Shown here: one piece after another, positions 7,701-15,847 of the stretch
How positions within the stretch are numbered: position 1 is the stretch's first letter
Layout: the number at the start of each line of letters is the position of its first letter
NCBI GenBank assembly: GCA_017530965.1
Contig: JAFXLS010000053.1
Location: 22,827-86,826 of the forward strand
DNA from: Fibrobacter sp.
GTDB lineage: Bacteria; Fibrobacterota; Fibrobacteria; Fibrobacterales; Fibrobacteraceae
Length of the DNA stretch: 64,000 bases
Reading direction: 5' to 3'
Position numbers and translations under genes: made by a program
Notes under the pieces: model-generated
The model's database searches: none
What the model was told of the DNA's origin: nothing
What the model saw: only the letters and a program-made list of their open reading frames with translations

Positions 7701-10222
7701 ATCCCGATTCGCCTACTTGGGTTCGTTCCTGGAGTGCTGAACTGGATTTTGTTTACCATCGCATTGAAACGGTCATCATGAGCACGCAGGGCGTTCAGGA
7801 TCTTCCAGACCACCTTGAAACGATCATTGTTGTTCAGGGCGTCTTCGGCTTTTTCGCTTGCGGGGACAATTACCGGAATAATGATGTAGCCGTATTTTTT
7901 GCCGGGAGCCGTTCGCATGACACGGCCCACGCTCTGCACCACGTCCACTTCGGAGTCGCGGGCGCTCAGGAACAGGACTGCATCGAGGCTCGGAACGTCC
8001 ACGCCTTCGCTCAAACAGCGGACATTGTTCAAGATACGGCATTCGCCGTCTTCGATGTCAGCCTTGAGCCACGCCAGTCGCTCATCACGGGCTGAGGCGC
8101 CCATACCGCCATCAATGTGCATGGCCTTGGCGCGGACCGTCTGCTTTTGGGCTTCGGGTTTAAGCGCTTCATAATAGGAGTCTTCCAGGTCGTTGATAAG
8201 GGTCGTGACTTCTTTGGATATCTTGATGTTCTGTGAGAACGCCACGGCGCGTTTCATCGGTTGTGGGTCCGTTTCCCTTAACTGGTGGTCATCTACCAGC
8301 GTAATCTTGGAAAGCGCGTTAAAACACCCGATGAGCTTCGCCTCGTCATCAGAAAGGACCTCGCCCGAGTCGGTTGCAAGCGACATCTGTAAACTATCGG
8401 TCATTGCCAAAGGGTCGATGGTAAGTACAAGCACCTTGTAATCGGAGAGAAGCTGTTTTTCGACGGCTTCACCAAAGCCGATGCGGAACATTTCGTCGCC
8501 GTAGAGCTTCGTATCGTCCATGGAACAGATTTCCACAGATCCTTCTTCGGCCTTCTTTTTGCTCGATTCGCTGAAAAGGCGCGGGGTCGCGGTCATATAC
8601 ATGCGTTTTTTCGCACGTAGAAACTTATTGTCGTGAACCTTGACGAAGTTCGACGCCTCGGTGCCTAATTGGGTGGCGCCCGTGGTACGGTGGGCTTCAT
8701 CGCAAATAATCATGTCGAACACAAACTGTTCGCCCATTTTCTTTTGCGCCTTGGAAATCACGTCAATGGATTGATAGGTGCTGAACACCACCGTCATGCC
8801 GCCTTTTTTGTATTTGGCGACTTCCAGCTGTTGGACTATCGTAGAGACGTTTGTAGATGCAGGGAGGGCCAAATCCGTGATGCTGTAGCCATCGCCCTCG
8901 TTTTCGTTCTTGTGCGCGGTCCTAGAAACGCCGGAGTCGCTGCAAATACAGATAGGCTTGATGGGGTCGCTTGCATCGGCGGTCCATTCGCGGAGGGTCT
9001 GCCCCAAGAGCGCAATGGAGGGAACTAGGAACAGGATAGTACCTTTACTGTCGGTTTCCTTTTCGGCAATGCAGAGCGAAGTGTAGGTCTTACCCGTACC
9101 GCACGCCATAATGAGTTTGCCGCGTTCGTGGGACTCGTCCTTGAAGTATTCGTGGACCTTTGCAATGGCCTCTTTTTGGTGATCGCGGGGCGCCTTTTTC
9201 TTGACTTGGGCTTTCTCGCCGCTCGCGCCCTTATCCAGGCGTTCCCAGTCCACCATGGCGTTTTCAAGTTCCAGGAGGCCCACGCGGTGAAACTCCGGAT
9301 CCTGGTTTTCGAGGGAGTTCAAAGCCTCCCTGTTGAACCCCTGTTCGGTGGTGTCTAGCCACAGGCGGAACGCAAAGCGCACCTTGTTCCCGTCTTTGTC
9401 GTGGAAAGTCTTGCCCGAAGTCGCAAGGAACGTGTCGACGGCGGGTTTGTCGATTTTAGCGTCTGCTTTATAGCACTTGCACTGGATTGCCCAATAACTT
9501 CCACCCGTCGTTTCAGCCACCAGGTCGATGCCTACGTCCTTGCCGCCGAACTGGTCCTTTGCAAAGAACTCGTTCCATAGCCACACATTCGTGAGGCTGT
9601 TCGCGTAAACGGGATCTGTCTGCAAGTAGCGCTTCATCAGCATTTCGAACTTGTTGCCCTTTTCGCGTTCTGAAACGCTTTCGGCGCGATACTTGTCGAG
9701 AATACGGGTGAATGTGGACTTATAGGCGCCTCTGAAATCTATCTTAGGTTCGTTCTGCCCCAGGTGCTCCGAACCTGGCATATAACGCAGGCCAAGACCG
9801 CCCGGAGAGTTGAGCCATTCCGATTCGGGCCACAGCTTAAACTCTATGATGTGGACCCCGTACTCGCCATCAAACACGTCCATATCGCCAGTTAGGACTT
9901 CTCCGATAATTTTCCCGCTGCCGTTTGTCTTGGCGAATAGCTTACGGGCTTTTTTGCAGGCGCCTTCAAACTCATTACGGGCGGCTTCCTGTTCAGATGC
10001 TGATTTCTTTTTGATGGACTTGTTTAGCTGTTTTTCCCAGTAGACGATTTGGCTTTCGAGGTCTTTTTCTGATCCAGCGGATTTGGAAACAGCGAGGGCA
10101 AGTCGCTTGTTTGCGAACGTCTTCGCGTTGGTTCGAAATTCGAAGGTCTTGACACCAGTGAGCAAAAGCTCCACAAACGGAGAGCGAACAACGAAGTATT
10201 GGAGCGGCTTATCCTGCTGCAT
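4766..10222 (-). CDS. Type ISP restriction-modification enzyme with N-terminal ASCH-like domain
   Basis: A single 1818-residue polypeptide carries all R-M activities. In order: an ASCH-like fold at about 1-170 (LLLTGVKTFEFR, then KIIGEVLTGDMDVF); a Mrr/PD-(D/E)xK nuclease at about 190-330 with D233 and Q247-x-K249; an SF2 translocase with Walker A MACGTGKTY (372-380), DEAH (508-511) and QSVGRVMR (763-770); a coupler; an N6-adenine methyltransferase with DPFAGTGTF (1080-1088) and NPPY (1190-1193); then a target-recognition region. This layout matches the LlaGI/LlaBIII Type ISP family, which cuts after translocating from an asymmetric site and methylates one strand. Known members are roughly 1,600 residues, and the extra length is the ASCH-like part. 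The start ATG follows AAGGATTTTTC. A structured leader lies upstream. Confidence 0.9.
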   Translation of the reverse strand: MQQDKPLQYFVVRSPFVELLLTGVKTFEFRTNAKTFANKRLALAVSKSAGSEKDLESQIVYWEKQLNKSIKKKSASEQEAARNEFEGACKKARKLFAKTNGSGKIIGEVLTGDMDVFDGEYGVHIIEFKLWPESEWLNSPGGLGLRYMPGSEHLGQNEPKIDFRGAYKSTFTRILDKYRAESVSEREKGNKFEMLMKRYLQTDPVYANSLTNVWLWNEFFAKDQFGGKDVGIDLVAETTGGSYWAIQCKCYKADAKIDKPAVDTFLATSGKTFHDKDGNKVRFAFRLWLDTTEQGFNREALNSLENQDPEFHRVGLLELENAMVDWERLDKGASGEKAQVKKKAPRDHQKEAIAKVHEYFKDESHERGKLIMACGTGKTYTSLCIAEKETDSKGTILFLVPSIALLGQTLREWTADASDPIKPICICSDSGVSRTAHKNENEGDGYSITDLALPASTNVSTIVQQLEVAKYKKGGMTVVFSTYQSIDVISKAQKKMGEQFVFDMIICDEAHRTTGATQLGTEASNFVKVHDNKFLRAKKRMYMTATPRLFSESSKKKAEEGSVEICSMDDTKLYGDEMFRIGFGEAVEKQLLSDYKVLVLTIDPLAMTDSLQMSLATDSGEVLSDDEAKLIGCFNALSKITLVDDHQLRETDPQPMKRAVAFSQNIKISKEVTTLINDLEDSYYEALKPEAQKQTVRAKAMHIDGGMGASARDERLAWLKADIEDGECRILNNVRCLSEGVDVPSLDAVLFLSARDSEVDVVQSVGRVMRTAPGKKYGYIIIPVIVPASEKAEDALNNNDRFKVVWKILNALRAHDDRFNAMVNKIQFSTPGTNPSRRIGISDGINHRQTETETIDPAKRMQQQELQDQLELKFKELQGAIYAKMVEKVGSRRYWEDWAKDVADIAKRHEDRIRRLIAVDGNPKKQFDKFLTALKKNLNPGVNEEQAIEMLSQHLITRPVFEALFEDYDFAKNNPVSRALQRVINAVESTTDDVDKSSLEKFYQSVKLRAEGVESADGKQKIIIELYDKFFKSALPKTVEKLGIVYTPVECVDFILHSVDDVLRQEFNRKLTDENVNIIDPFAGTGTFMTRLIQSGLINKKDLERKFKKELKTNEIVLLAYYIASVNIENAYHDVMGACDYTPFEGICLTDSFQLGEKSHQEDFGEDIFPVNGPRARAQKKVPIQVVIGNPPYSVGQKSGNDDAQNQKYPDLDSRIERLYAQSSSATSVKALYDSYIKAFRWATDRIDSKNGGVIGFITNGSWIDSNGMDGFRKSLEKEFNKIYVFNLRGNQRTSGELSRKEGGKIFGSGSRTPVSITILVKHPASNDAAPNKAVIKYYDIGDYLTREDKLRIIKETESITHLQMDVLHPNEHGDWINQRNAAFGKWISIEPEKKYDAACKSWFLTNSLGLATGRDAWAYNFSKNALKQNVEKMQHAYNGEVERYIKETPKANTIDSWVDSNPTHISWNRNLKQLLEKKRLMNIPSDVYYVSTYRPFCKQNLCFHKDFNAMQYMLPRLFPKSDMSNIAIAVSGVGQQKPFSVFILNNITDLQVVDKAQCFPLYYYEKPEGNDLFASGDYVRKDAVSDYILKQARTQYGEPKIKKEDIFYYVYGFLHSEEYRTEFAADLKKMLPRIPLVDTADEFWAFSKAGRKLAEIHLNYETAEPYKAIIVSSNQVSSDLPMFSGMAADIKSFYSAEAPESLYKVRQMRFAKKSGYDSKGKAKNVDDKSRIIYNEKVAIANIPLEAYEYVVNGKSAIEWIMERYAITTDKASGIVNDPNDWALEHNDPKYIFNLVLRIITVSLETMKIVKNLPKLKF

Positions 10223-10276
10223 GAAAAATCCTTTTTAAAAGGATCCTTCTCTTAAGCGCACAGCATGTCTTCGCGT

Positions 10277-10423
10277 AAAAAAAGGCGTGGAGTCGCAGTG
10301 CCTATCTAGTCTGCGGGCTACCACACCCTTCTACACAATAAGCACAAACGACCCACGCCCCAATAGGGACGTGAGCGCTCGTCTTATCCTCGTGTAGATT
10401 GAAAGTGGTAGTTTCAGACTAGA
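10277..10423 (-). ncRNA. Candidate rod-shaped leader or small RNA upstream of the Type ISP gene
   Basis: On the minus strand six nested complementary blocks surround a UAUU loop: 10415-10423 with 10305-10313 (9 bp), 10405-10411 with 10318-10324 (7), 10392-10398 with 10330-10336 (7), 10383-10387 with 10338-10342 (5), 10379-10382 with 10348-10351 (4), and 10366-10375 with 10352-10361 (10, two of them G-U). The G-U pairs would be A-C mismatches on the other strand, so the minus strand is the likely transcript. GGCGTGG of the apical stem (10353-10359) is also complementary to CCACGCC at 10284-10290, which is followed by seven U. That gives a competing terminator 55 bp before the restriction gene. 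No signature of 6S, SRP or retron RNA was recognised. Confidence 0.5.
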
Positions 10424-10517
10424 GAATAAGAGACGAATCTCGAAATTTTCCTGTCGCCCAATGCAGTGAAGCAAGGGGCTATGTCTATGGAGAAATGTAG
10501 TATAATCGCTATAATGG

Positions 10518-10541
10518 ATTGCTTCGCCTTCGGCTCGCAAT
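10518..10541. repeat. Short palindromic intergenic repeat (ATTGC...GCAAT type)
   Basis: ATTGC at 10518-10522 and GCAAT at 10537-10541 flank an inner GCC-TTC-GGC hairpin. This short palindrome resembles interspersed repeats scattered between genes in many bacteria. Two TATAAT boxes lie just before it (10501-10506 and 10510-10515) but lack a good -35 partner. The rest of the gap 10424-10638 shows nothing else I can support. Confidence 0.35.
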
Positions 10542-10638
10542 GACGTAAAAAAGGTGATTCCGGCACGGGGGTCTTAGTAAACAATTTTTTTATTCCTGGG
10601 GTTCTCGCAGGGGCCTAAAAAAAGATATATTGTGTCCC

Positions 10639-11931
10639 GTGAAAAAGTTTTCGGCTAAATTGATGACGTTGCTCATTTTTGCAGGAGTTGCGTTATCCCA
10701 TGCAATTACGGCAGTTCCCATTAGCGGCATCAAGGCTTCCGCCACCCTGCCGGATTATGGTCAGAACACCTTCCGGCCCGAAAACATGGTCATGAAAAAG
10801 TACGTGCACCCCTTTTATCAGGTCTGGGGAGCCAAATACAATGACAAGTCGATTACCCTGGAATTCCTGGTAGAAGCCCAGCGTCTGGATCAGATTACCC
10901 TATACAATGGGTTCATGCGAGATTCTGCCTCTTACGTGAACAACAGCCTTGCCAAAAGCATCAAGATTTACCTGAACACCTCGGACAATCTTGTAAAGGT
11001 GGCCACCCTCGCAAAGCCCAAATGGCACGGGTACAAAAATCCCCACGCCGACATCATCGTTTTTGACAGGCCTTTGAAGAATGTCTTCAAGATTATCATC
11101 GAAATCGAAGACATTTATCCGGGAAAGCTTTACCCCAACGTGTGTATCGCCCTGATCAAGTTCTGGGGATTCCCCAAGATGCCCCGTAAATTCCAGACAG
11201 GGCAGATGACGGACCCCCGCGATGGCCAAGTCTACAGAACCATTACCATAGGCGACCAGACTTGGATGGCTCAGGACATGCGATACAAGACTCCTGGAAG
11301 CCGCACTTTTATAGGGGATTCTCCCAAAATCAAGCAGCCTTCCGATGCCGGCCTCGAATACCCTGAATCGGACATCGAAGGAATTTGCCCCGAAGGTTGG
11401 CGCTTGCCGAAGGCCGCCGAGCTGGAAGACCTGAAAACGAATCTTCCCGAAAACGCCTCTTACGACGACCTATTCTCGGCTGCCTACCGGAGACCTTTCT
11501 ATTCCATCCAGGAAGTTGAAAAACAGAGCGGATCCCAGGCCTACTCCACGGATGCCGAATTATTCTTCTTCCCGACGAATGCCACCGGGCTGAATTTCTC
11601 CACTCTGACACGCCACTATTACGATGGCGAATGCACCGAAGAAGCCGGCGAAACCTACGCATTTTCTTCATATTGGACCAAAGACGCAAAAGATATTCCC
11701 CTTTGGCCTGACGAAAACGGCAACGTGGAAGTCAAGCACCTGAGACACTACCGCTTTGGTGGTACTGATTACTGCGAAGCCATGCTTTGCCACGAAGACT
11801 ACCATTTCGTACGCTGCCTGGAAGGCTCCGATACTCTGGAAGAATCCACCAGCGAGAGCTCCGACAGCGGCGAGAGCGTCGAAAGCAATGAAAGCGGCGA
11901 AAACGGCATCACAGGCGAAAGCCAGGAATAA
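10639..11931 (+). CDS. Secreted FISUMP-domain protein with discoidin-like N-terminal domain
   Basis: I take the GTG at 10639 as start because it gives a clean signal peptide (VKKFSAKLMTLLIFAGVALSHA); a TTG lies nine bases earlier and no clear ribosome site exists. There is no lipobox, unlike the other FISUMP genes here. Residues of about 30-180 form a beta-rich segment (FRPENMV, VWGAKYNDKSITLEF, AKSIKIYLN) resembling discoidin-like or NADase-type glycan-binding domains. From about 190 the FISUMP module follows (DPRDGQVYRTITIGDQTWMA, GICPEGWRLP), ending in VRCLEG and a Ser/Glu-rich tail of about 35 residues. FISUMP proteins are abundant in Fibrobacter and of unproven function, presumably surface proteins. 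The gene stands alone between the defence island and metH. Confidence 0.8.
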   Translation: MKKFSAKLMTLLIFAGVALSHAITAVPISGIKASATLPDYGQNTFRPENMVMKKYVHPFYQVWGAKYNDKSITLEFLVEAQRLDQITLYNGFMRDSASYVNNSLAKSIKIYLNTSDNLVKVATLAKPKWHGYKNPHADIIVFDRPLKNVFKIIIEIEDIYPGKLYPNVCIALIKFWGFPKMPRKFQTGQMTDPRDGQVYRTITIGDQTWMAQDMRYKTPGSRTFIGDSPKIKQPSDAGLEYPESDIEGICPEGWRLPKAAELEDLKTNLPENASYDDLFSAAYRRPFYSIQEVEKQSGSQAYSTDAELFFFPTNATGLNFSTLTRHYYDGECTEEAGETYAFSSYWTKDAKDIPLWPDENGNVEVKHLRHYRFGGTDYCEAMLCHEDYHFVRCLEGSDTLEESTSESSDSGESVESNESGENGITGESQE

Positions 11932-11993
11932 TCCCTCTAAAAAACACAAGCCATCAAAAAGAGACTCTTGGAAGAGCCATCAAATTTTTCTAT

Positions 11994-12025
11994 TTTTATG
12001 CATAAAACTAAATAAATGCATAAAA
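11994..12025. promoter_or_regulatory. Repeated ATGCATAAAA boxes upstream of metH
   Basis: The 14-bp perfect palindrome TTTTATGCATAAAA (11994-12007) is followed by a second ATGCATAAAA at 12016-12025, the two copies offset by 18 bp. They lie 26-57 bp before the metH start, where an operator would be expected. Neither a SAM nor a cobalamin riboswitch is recognisable in this 119-bp gap. Regulatory function is inferred from position and repetition only. Confidence 0.35.
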
Positions 12026-12050
12026 ACGTAAAAACACGGCGGTTCGTGCC

Positions 12051-15000
12051 ATGGAAAAGAAAATGACTCTACGCGAAGCTTTTGAAAGCAAGATGATGCT
12101 GCTCGATGGCGGTATGGGTTCTGTCATTCAGACTTACGGCATCAAGGGCGCGAACAACGACATGCTCTCCATCGAAAAGCCGGATATCATTCTCGATATC
12201 CAGCGCCGCTATGTCGATGCGGGCGTGGATTGTCTAACCACGAATACGTTCTCTAGCCAGCGCGTCAGCCAGCACGAATACCACCAGGAACATCGCATTG
12301 CCGAAATGAACCGCGCCGCCGTGAAAATCGCGAAGCAGGCCGCGGCAGAGGCCATGGAAAAGTATGGCCGCCAGGTGTACATTCTGGGCGACGTAGGCCC
12401 CACAAGCAAGATGCTCTCCATGAGCGAAGACGTGAACGACCCCGCGAGCCGTAGCATTACTTTTGACGAACTCGAAGACGCCTACCTGGAACAGATTCAG
12501 GTGCTGATTGAAGAAGACGTCGATGCGATTCTGATCGAAACAATTTTTGATACGCTGAACGCAAAGGCCGCTGCAAGCGCATTTGTGAAGGTGATGGAAG
12601 CGCGAGAAAAAGCTGCGGGCGACAAAGCCGCGGACCTCAAGCCTGTGGAAGTCATGTTCTCCATGACGGTGAGCGACGCCTCGGGCCGTACACTTTCGGG
12701 TCAGACGGTGGAAGCATTCGCCGTGAGCGTGATGCACATGCACCCGCTTTCGATTGGCCTGAACTGCGGTCTCGGTGCCGACGGCATGGTGCCGTACTTG
12801 CGCCGCATGGGCAAGGTCGCGCCCTGCTACATTAGCTGTCACCCGAATGCGGGGCTGCCGAACCAGTTCGGCGGTTACGATGACACGCCCGAAGACATGG
12901 TGCGCCTCATGGGCGTTTACCTGGACGACAAGCTGGTGAACATGATCGGCGGTTGCTGCGGAACGACGCCGGAACACATCGCCGCGATGCGCAAAATGCT
13001 CGACGCCCTGCCGGCCGATTACGAACGCCGCAAGCCCGCGCCCAAGTATGCGACGAGCCCGCTGCTCCGCCTCGCCGGTTTGGAGCCGCTGTTCAAGGAA
13101 CAGGTGCGCCCGAGCAACGGCGCCGACAGTTGCAACGCCGAAGATTTTGTAAAGGTGGGCGAACGCTGCAATGTGGCAGGCTCCAAGAAGTTCCTCCGCC
13201 TCATCAACGAAAAGAATTACGAAGAAGCGCTCGACATCGCCCGTAAGCAAGTGGAAGACGGCGCCGACGTGATCGACGTGAACATGGACGACGGCCTCTT
13301 GGACGCCACCGCCGAAATGCAGACCTTCTTGAACTTGCTCGCATCAGACCCGGCCATCAGCCGCGTGCCGATTATGGTGGACTCTTCCCGTTTCGAAGTC
13401 ATCGAGGCTGGCCTCAAGTGCGCCCAGGGCAAGTGCATCGTGAACTCCATCTCACTCAAGATGGGTGAACAGGCATTTATCGATCACGCGCGCACCATCA
13501 AGCGCCTCGGCGGTGCCGTCATCGTGATGCTCTTTGACGAAGAAGGTCAGGCCACCAACTACGAGCGCCGTGTGGAGATTGCCGCCCGCGCTTACGACAT
13601 CATGGTCAAAAAGCTCGGCTTCGACCCCTCCGACATCATTTACGATCCGAACGTTTTGACAGTCGCTACGGGCATGGCAGAACACAATGCCTACGCCATT
13701 GACTTTATCCGCGCGGTCCGCTGGATTATGGACAACCTGCCCGGCGTGCGCATTTCAGGCGGTCTCTCGAACCTTTCCTTCGCTTTCCGTGGCAACAACT
13801 ACCTGCGCGAAGCAATGCACACCACGTTCCTGCATTACGCGATTCCGAACGGCATGGGCATGGCCATCATGAACCCGAGCGCAATTATCGAATACAAGAC
13901 GATTCCGCTCGAACTCCGCATGGCCATTACCGAAGTCATCTACAATACGGAACCGGATGCCAGCGAAGCGCTCATCGAAATTGCAAGCCGCATGACCGCA
14001 GCAGCCGCTGCCGCCAAGGAAGCGGGCACCAAGTACGACCCGAAGGCGATTTTCGCCATGAGCACAGGTGCAAGCTCCTCTGACGACAACGCCAGCGCTG
14101 CCGCCGAAGCAAAACCCACCACCCCCGAAGAACGTTTACAAGAAGCGCTCCTCAAGGGAACATCCACGACGCTTCAGCCCGACTTGATGGAACTCATCAA
14201 CCGTGGCGACAGCCCCGTGAGAATCATCTCTGGCCCGCTCATGGACGGTATGAACGAAGTCGGCCGCCGATTCGGCGAAGGCAAGATGTTCTTGCCGCAG
14301 GTGGTGAAAACTGCACGCACCATGAAGAAAGCGGTGGAAATTTTGCAGCCCTATATTGAAGCGGGCAAAGACGCGAACGCATCGAGCCGCGGCAAAATCG
14401 TGATTGCGACAGTGAAGGGCGATGTGCACGATATCGGCAAGAACATCGTCTCCGTGATTATGGCCTGTAACGGCTACGAAATGGTGGACCTCGGCGTGAT
14501 GGTTCCCGAAGATGTGATTGTGAAGGCGGTCATCGAAAACAAGGCCGACATTTTGAGTCTCTCCGGACTGATTACGCCGTCGCTCGAAGAAATGTGTACT
14601 GTCGCGAAGGCCATGCAGGATGCAGGCCAGCGCATTCCGATTATCGTGGGTGGTGCTACAACCTCGCCCACGCACACCGCCGTAAAGATTGCTCCATGCT
14701 ACGACGGCCCCGTATTCCACGTGCGCGACGCCGCGAGTAACCCGGGTCTCGCCCAGAAACTTTTGGATCCGGCAACTAGCGAGACTACGATTCGCGAAAA
14801 CCGTGAAGAACAACAGCGTATCCGCGACAAGCAAAACGGCATTCAGACCGAAGCCGCAAGCGCCATGGCCGCAGCCGAAAAGACTCCCGAAGAACGCCGC
14901 TATCAATGCGACTGGAGCAAGTACCAGCCTGTGGAACCGCCGTTCATGGGCGAAAGCAAGCTCCCGCCGATTCCGCTCGAAAAAGTCATCCCGCTTATCA

Positions 15001-15704
15001 GCTGGGAATACTTCTTCTTCACTTGGAAAATCAAGCCCGAAGAGGAAGAAGCCAAGAAGCTCAAGGCCGACGCCGAAGCGCTCATCAAGTCGCTCACGAA
15101 GCCCGAATATGCACTGCGTGCCATGCAGGCGTTCTACCCTGCTGCCGGTACGGCAAGTTCAGTCATCTTCAACACGGGCCGTACCGGCACCGACTCCGAC
15201 CTAGTCGAAGTCGCCACGGCACGCCAGCAGAATCCCGAAGGCACTTGCCTCGCCCTCTGCGACTACGTTGCACCCGCGAATGCGAACACCGCAAGCGTCT
15301 TCGCCGCTCCCGCCGGTAAAGATGTATTCCGCGACATCGTGGGCGCCTTCGCCGTCACCGTGAGCGACGCCTTCGTCAAGCGCCTCGAAAAGCTGAAAGC
15401 CGAACAGGGCGGCAGCGACTACGACGTGCTCCTGATGCAGACTGTCGCCGACCGCCTGGCCGAAGCCGGCGCCGAATACTTGAGCAAGGAACTCGAACGC
15501 ACCAACAACTGGAAGGGCATCCGCCCGGCCGTCGGCTACCCCGTGCTCCCGAACATCAAGGAAATCTTCAACGTCGCGAAACTCATCGATTTCAACAGCG
15601 TGGGCATCAGCCTCACCGAAAACGGCGCCATGTACCCGCAGGCCTCCGTAAGCGGCCTCTACATCAGCCACCCCGAAATCGACTACTTCCACGTGAAAGT
15701 GTAA
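12051..15704 (+). CDS. metH: Cobalamin-dependent methionine synthase
   Basis: MetH transfers the methyl group of 5-methyltetrahydrofolate to homocysteine through methylcobalamin. The 1217 residues match the full-length enzyme. The homocysteine-binding barrel starts at LDGGMGSVIQ and ends with the zinc ligands GGCCGTTP near residue 300. The pterin-binding barrel follows (ERCNVAGSKKF to VRISGGLSNLSF). The cap and cobalamin modules come next, with the DVHDIGKNIV motif whose axial histidine is about residue 793. The AdoMet-dependent reactivation domain closes the protein with RPAVGYPVLP. A flexible Ala/Ser-rich linker of about 50 residues joins barrels and cap. An alternative ATG lies four codons in; neither has a convincing Shine-Dalgarno. 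Codon use is GC-rich and native-looking. A strong terminator follows. Confidence 0.97.
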   Translation: MEKKMTLREAFESKMMLLDGGMGSVIQTYGIKGANNDMLSIEKPDIILDIQRRYVDAGVDCLTTNTFSSQRVSQHEYHQEHRIAEMNRAAVKIAKQAAAEAMEKYGRQVYILGDVGPTSKMLSMSEDVNDPASRSITFDELEDAYLEQIQVLIEEDVDAILIETIFDTLNAKAAASAFVKVMEAREKAAGDKAADLKPVEVMFSMTVSDASGRTLSGQTVEAFAVSVMHMHPLSIGLNCGLGADGMVPYLRRMGKVAPCYISCHPNAGLPNQFGGYDDTPEDMVRLMGVYLDDKLVNMIGGCCGTTPEHIAAMRKMLDALPADYERRKPAPKYATSPLLRLAGLEPLFKEQVRPSNGADSCNAEDFVKVGERCNVAGSKKFLRLINEKNYEEALDIARKQVEDGADVIDVNMDDGLLDATAEMQTFLNLLASDPAISRVPIMVDSSRFEVIEAGLKCAQGKCIVNSISLKMGEQAFIDHARTIKRLGGAVIVMLFDEEGQATNYERRVEIAARAYDIMVKKLGFDPSDIIYDPNVLTVATGMAEHNAYAIDFIRAVRWIMDNLPGVRISGGLSNLSFAFRGNNYLREAMHTTFLHYAIPNGMGMAIMNPSAIIEYKTIPLELRMAITEVIYNTEPDASEALIEIASRMTAAAAAAKEAGTKYDPKAIFAMSTGASSSDDNASAAAEAKPTTPEERLQEALLKGTSTTLQPDLMELINRGDSPVRIISGPLMDGMNEVGRRFGEGKMFLPQVVKTARTMKKAVEILQPYIEAGKDANASSRGKIVIATVKGDVHDIGKNIVSVIMACNGYEMVDLGVMVPEDVIVKAVIENKADILSLSGLITPSLEEMCTVAKAMQDAGQRIPIIVGGATTSPTHTAVKIAPCYDGPVFHVRDAASNPGLAQKLLDPATSETTIRENREEQQRIRDKQNGIQTEAASAMAAAEKTPEERRYQCDWSKYQPVEPPFMGESKLPPIPLEKVIPLISWEYFFFTWKIKPEEEEAKKLKADAEALIKSLTKPEYALRAMQAFYPAAGTASSVIFNTGRTGTDSDLVEVATARQQNPEGTCLALCDYVAPANANTASVFAAPAGKDVFRDIVGAFAVTVSDAFVKRLEKLKAEQGGSDYDVLLMQTVADRLAEAGAEYLSKELERTNNWKGIRPAVGYPVLPNIKEIFNVAKLIDFNSVGISLTENGAMYPQASVSGLYISHPEIDYFHVKV

Positions 15705-15731
15705 AATAGCGCTCATTCCCTTTTCAACTCA

Positions 15732-15754
15732 ACCCGCATTCGTTGCGGGTTTTT
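15732..15754 (+). terminator. Rho-independent terminator after metH
   Basis: ACCCGCA (15732-15738) and TGCGGGT (15744-15750) form a 7-bp stem with a TTCGT loop, followed directly by TTTT. It lies 27 bp after the metH stop codon. Confidence 0.85.
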
Positions 15755-15813
15755 CAACGTAAATGAGCTCAAACACCCCCGGCGACACAGCCGTTTTTTC
15801 TAAAAAGAGATTA

Positions 15814-15838
15814 TTTTAAAAACAGGTTGTTTTTAAAA
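15814..15838. promoter_or_regulatory. 11-bp inverted repeat overlapping the GH44 leader
   Basis: TTTTAAAAACA (15814-15824) and TGTTTTTAAAA (15828-15838) are perfect inverted repeats around GGT. The repeat ends next to the AAGGG ribosome site, 9 bp before the ATG. It could be a repressor operator or an mRNA hairpin affecting translation start. No T-run or gene context makes it a terminator. Confidence 0.4.
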
Positions 15839-15847
15839 GGGTGTTTT

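Noticed and set aside
10277..10423. Retron msr-msd or 6S RNA
   Set aside because: No reverse transcriptase gene is near and no 6S landmark sequence was found; kept only as an unclassified structured RNA candidate.
10501..10515. Double TATAAT as promoter of the FISUMP gene
   Set aside because: No acceptable -35 at 16-18 bp for either box.
11330..11689. Arg-rich minus-strand open frame
   Set aside because: It lies opposite the FISUMP gene, with biased composition typical of shadow frames.
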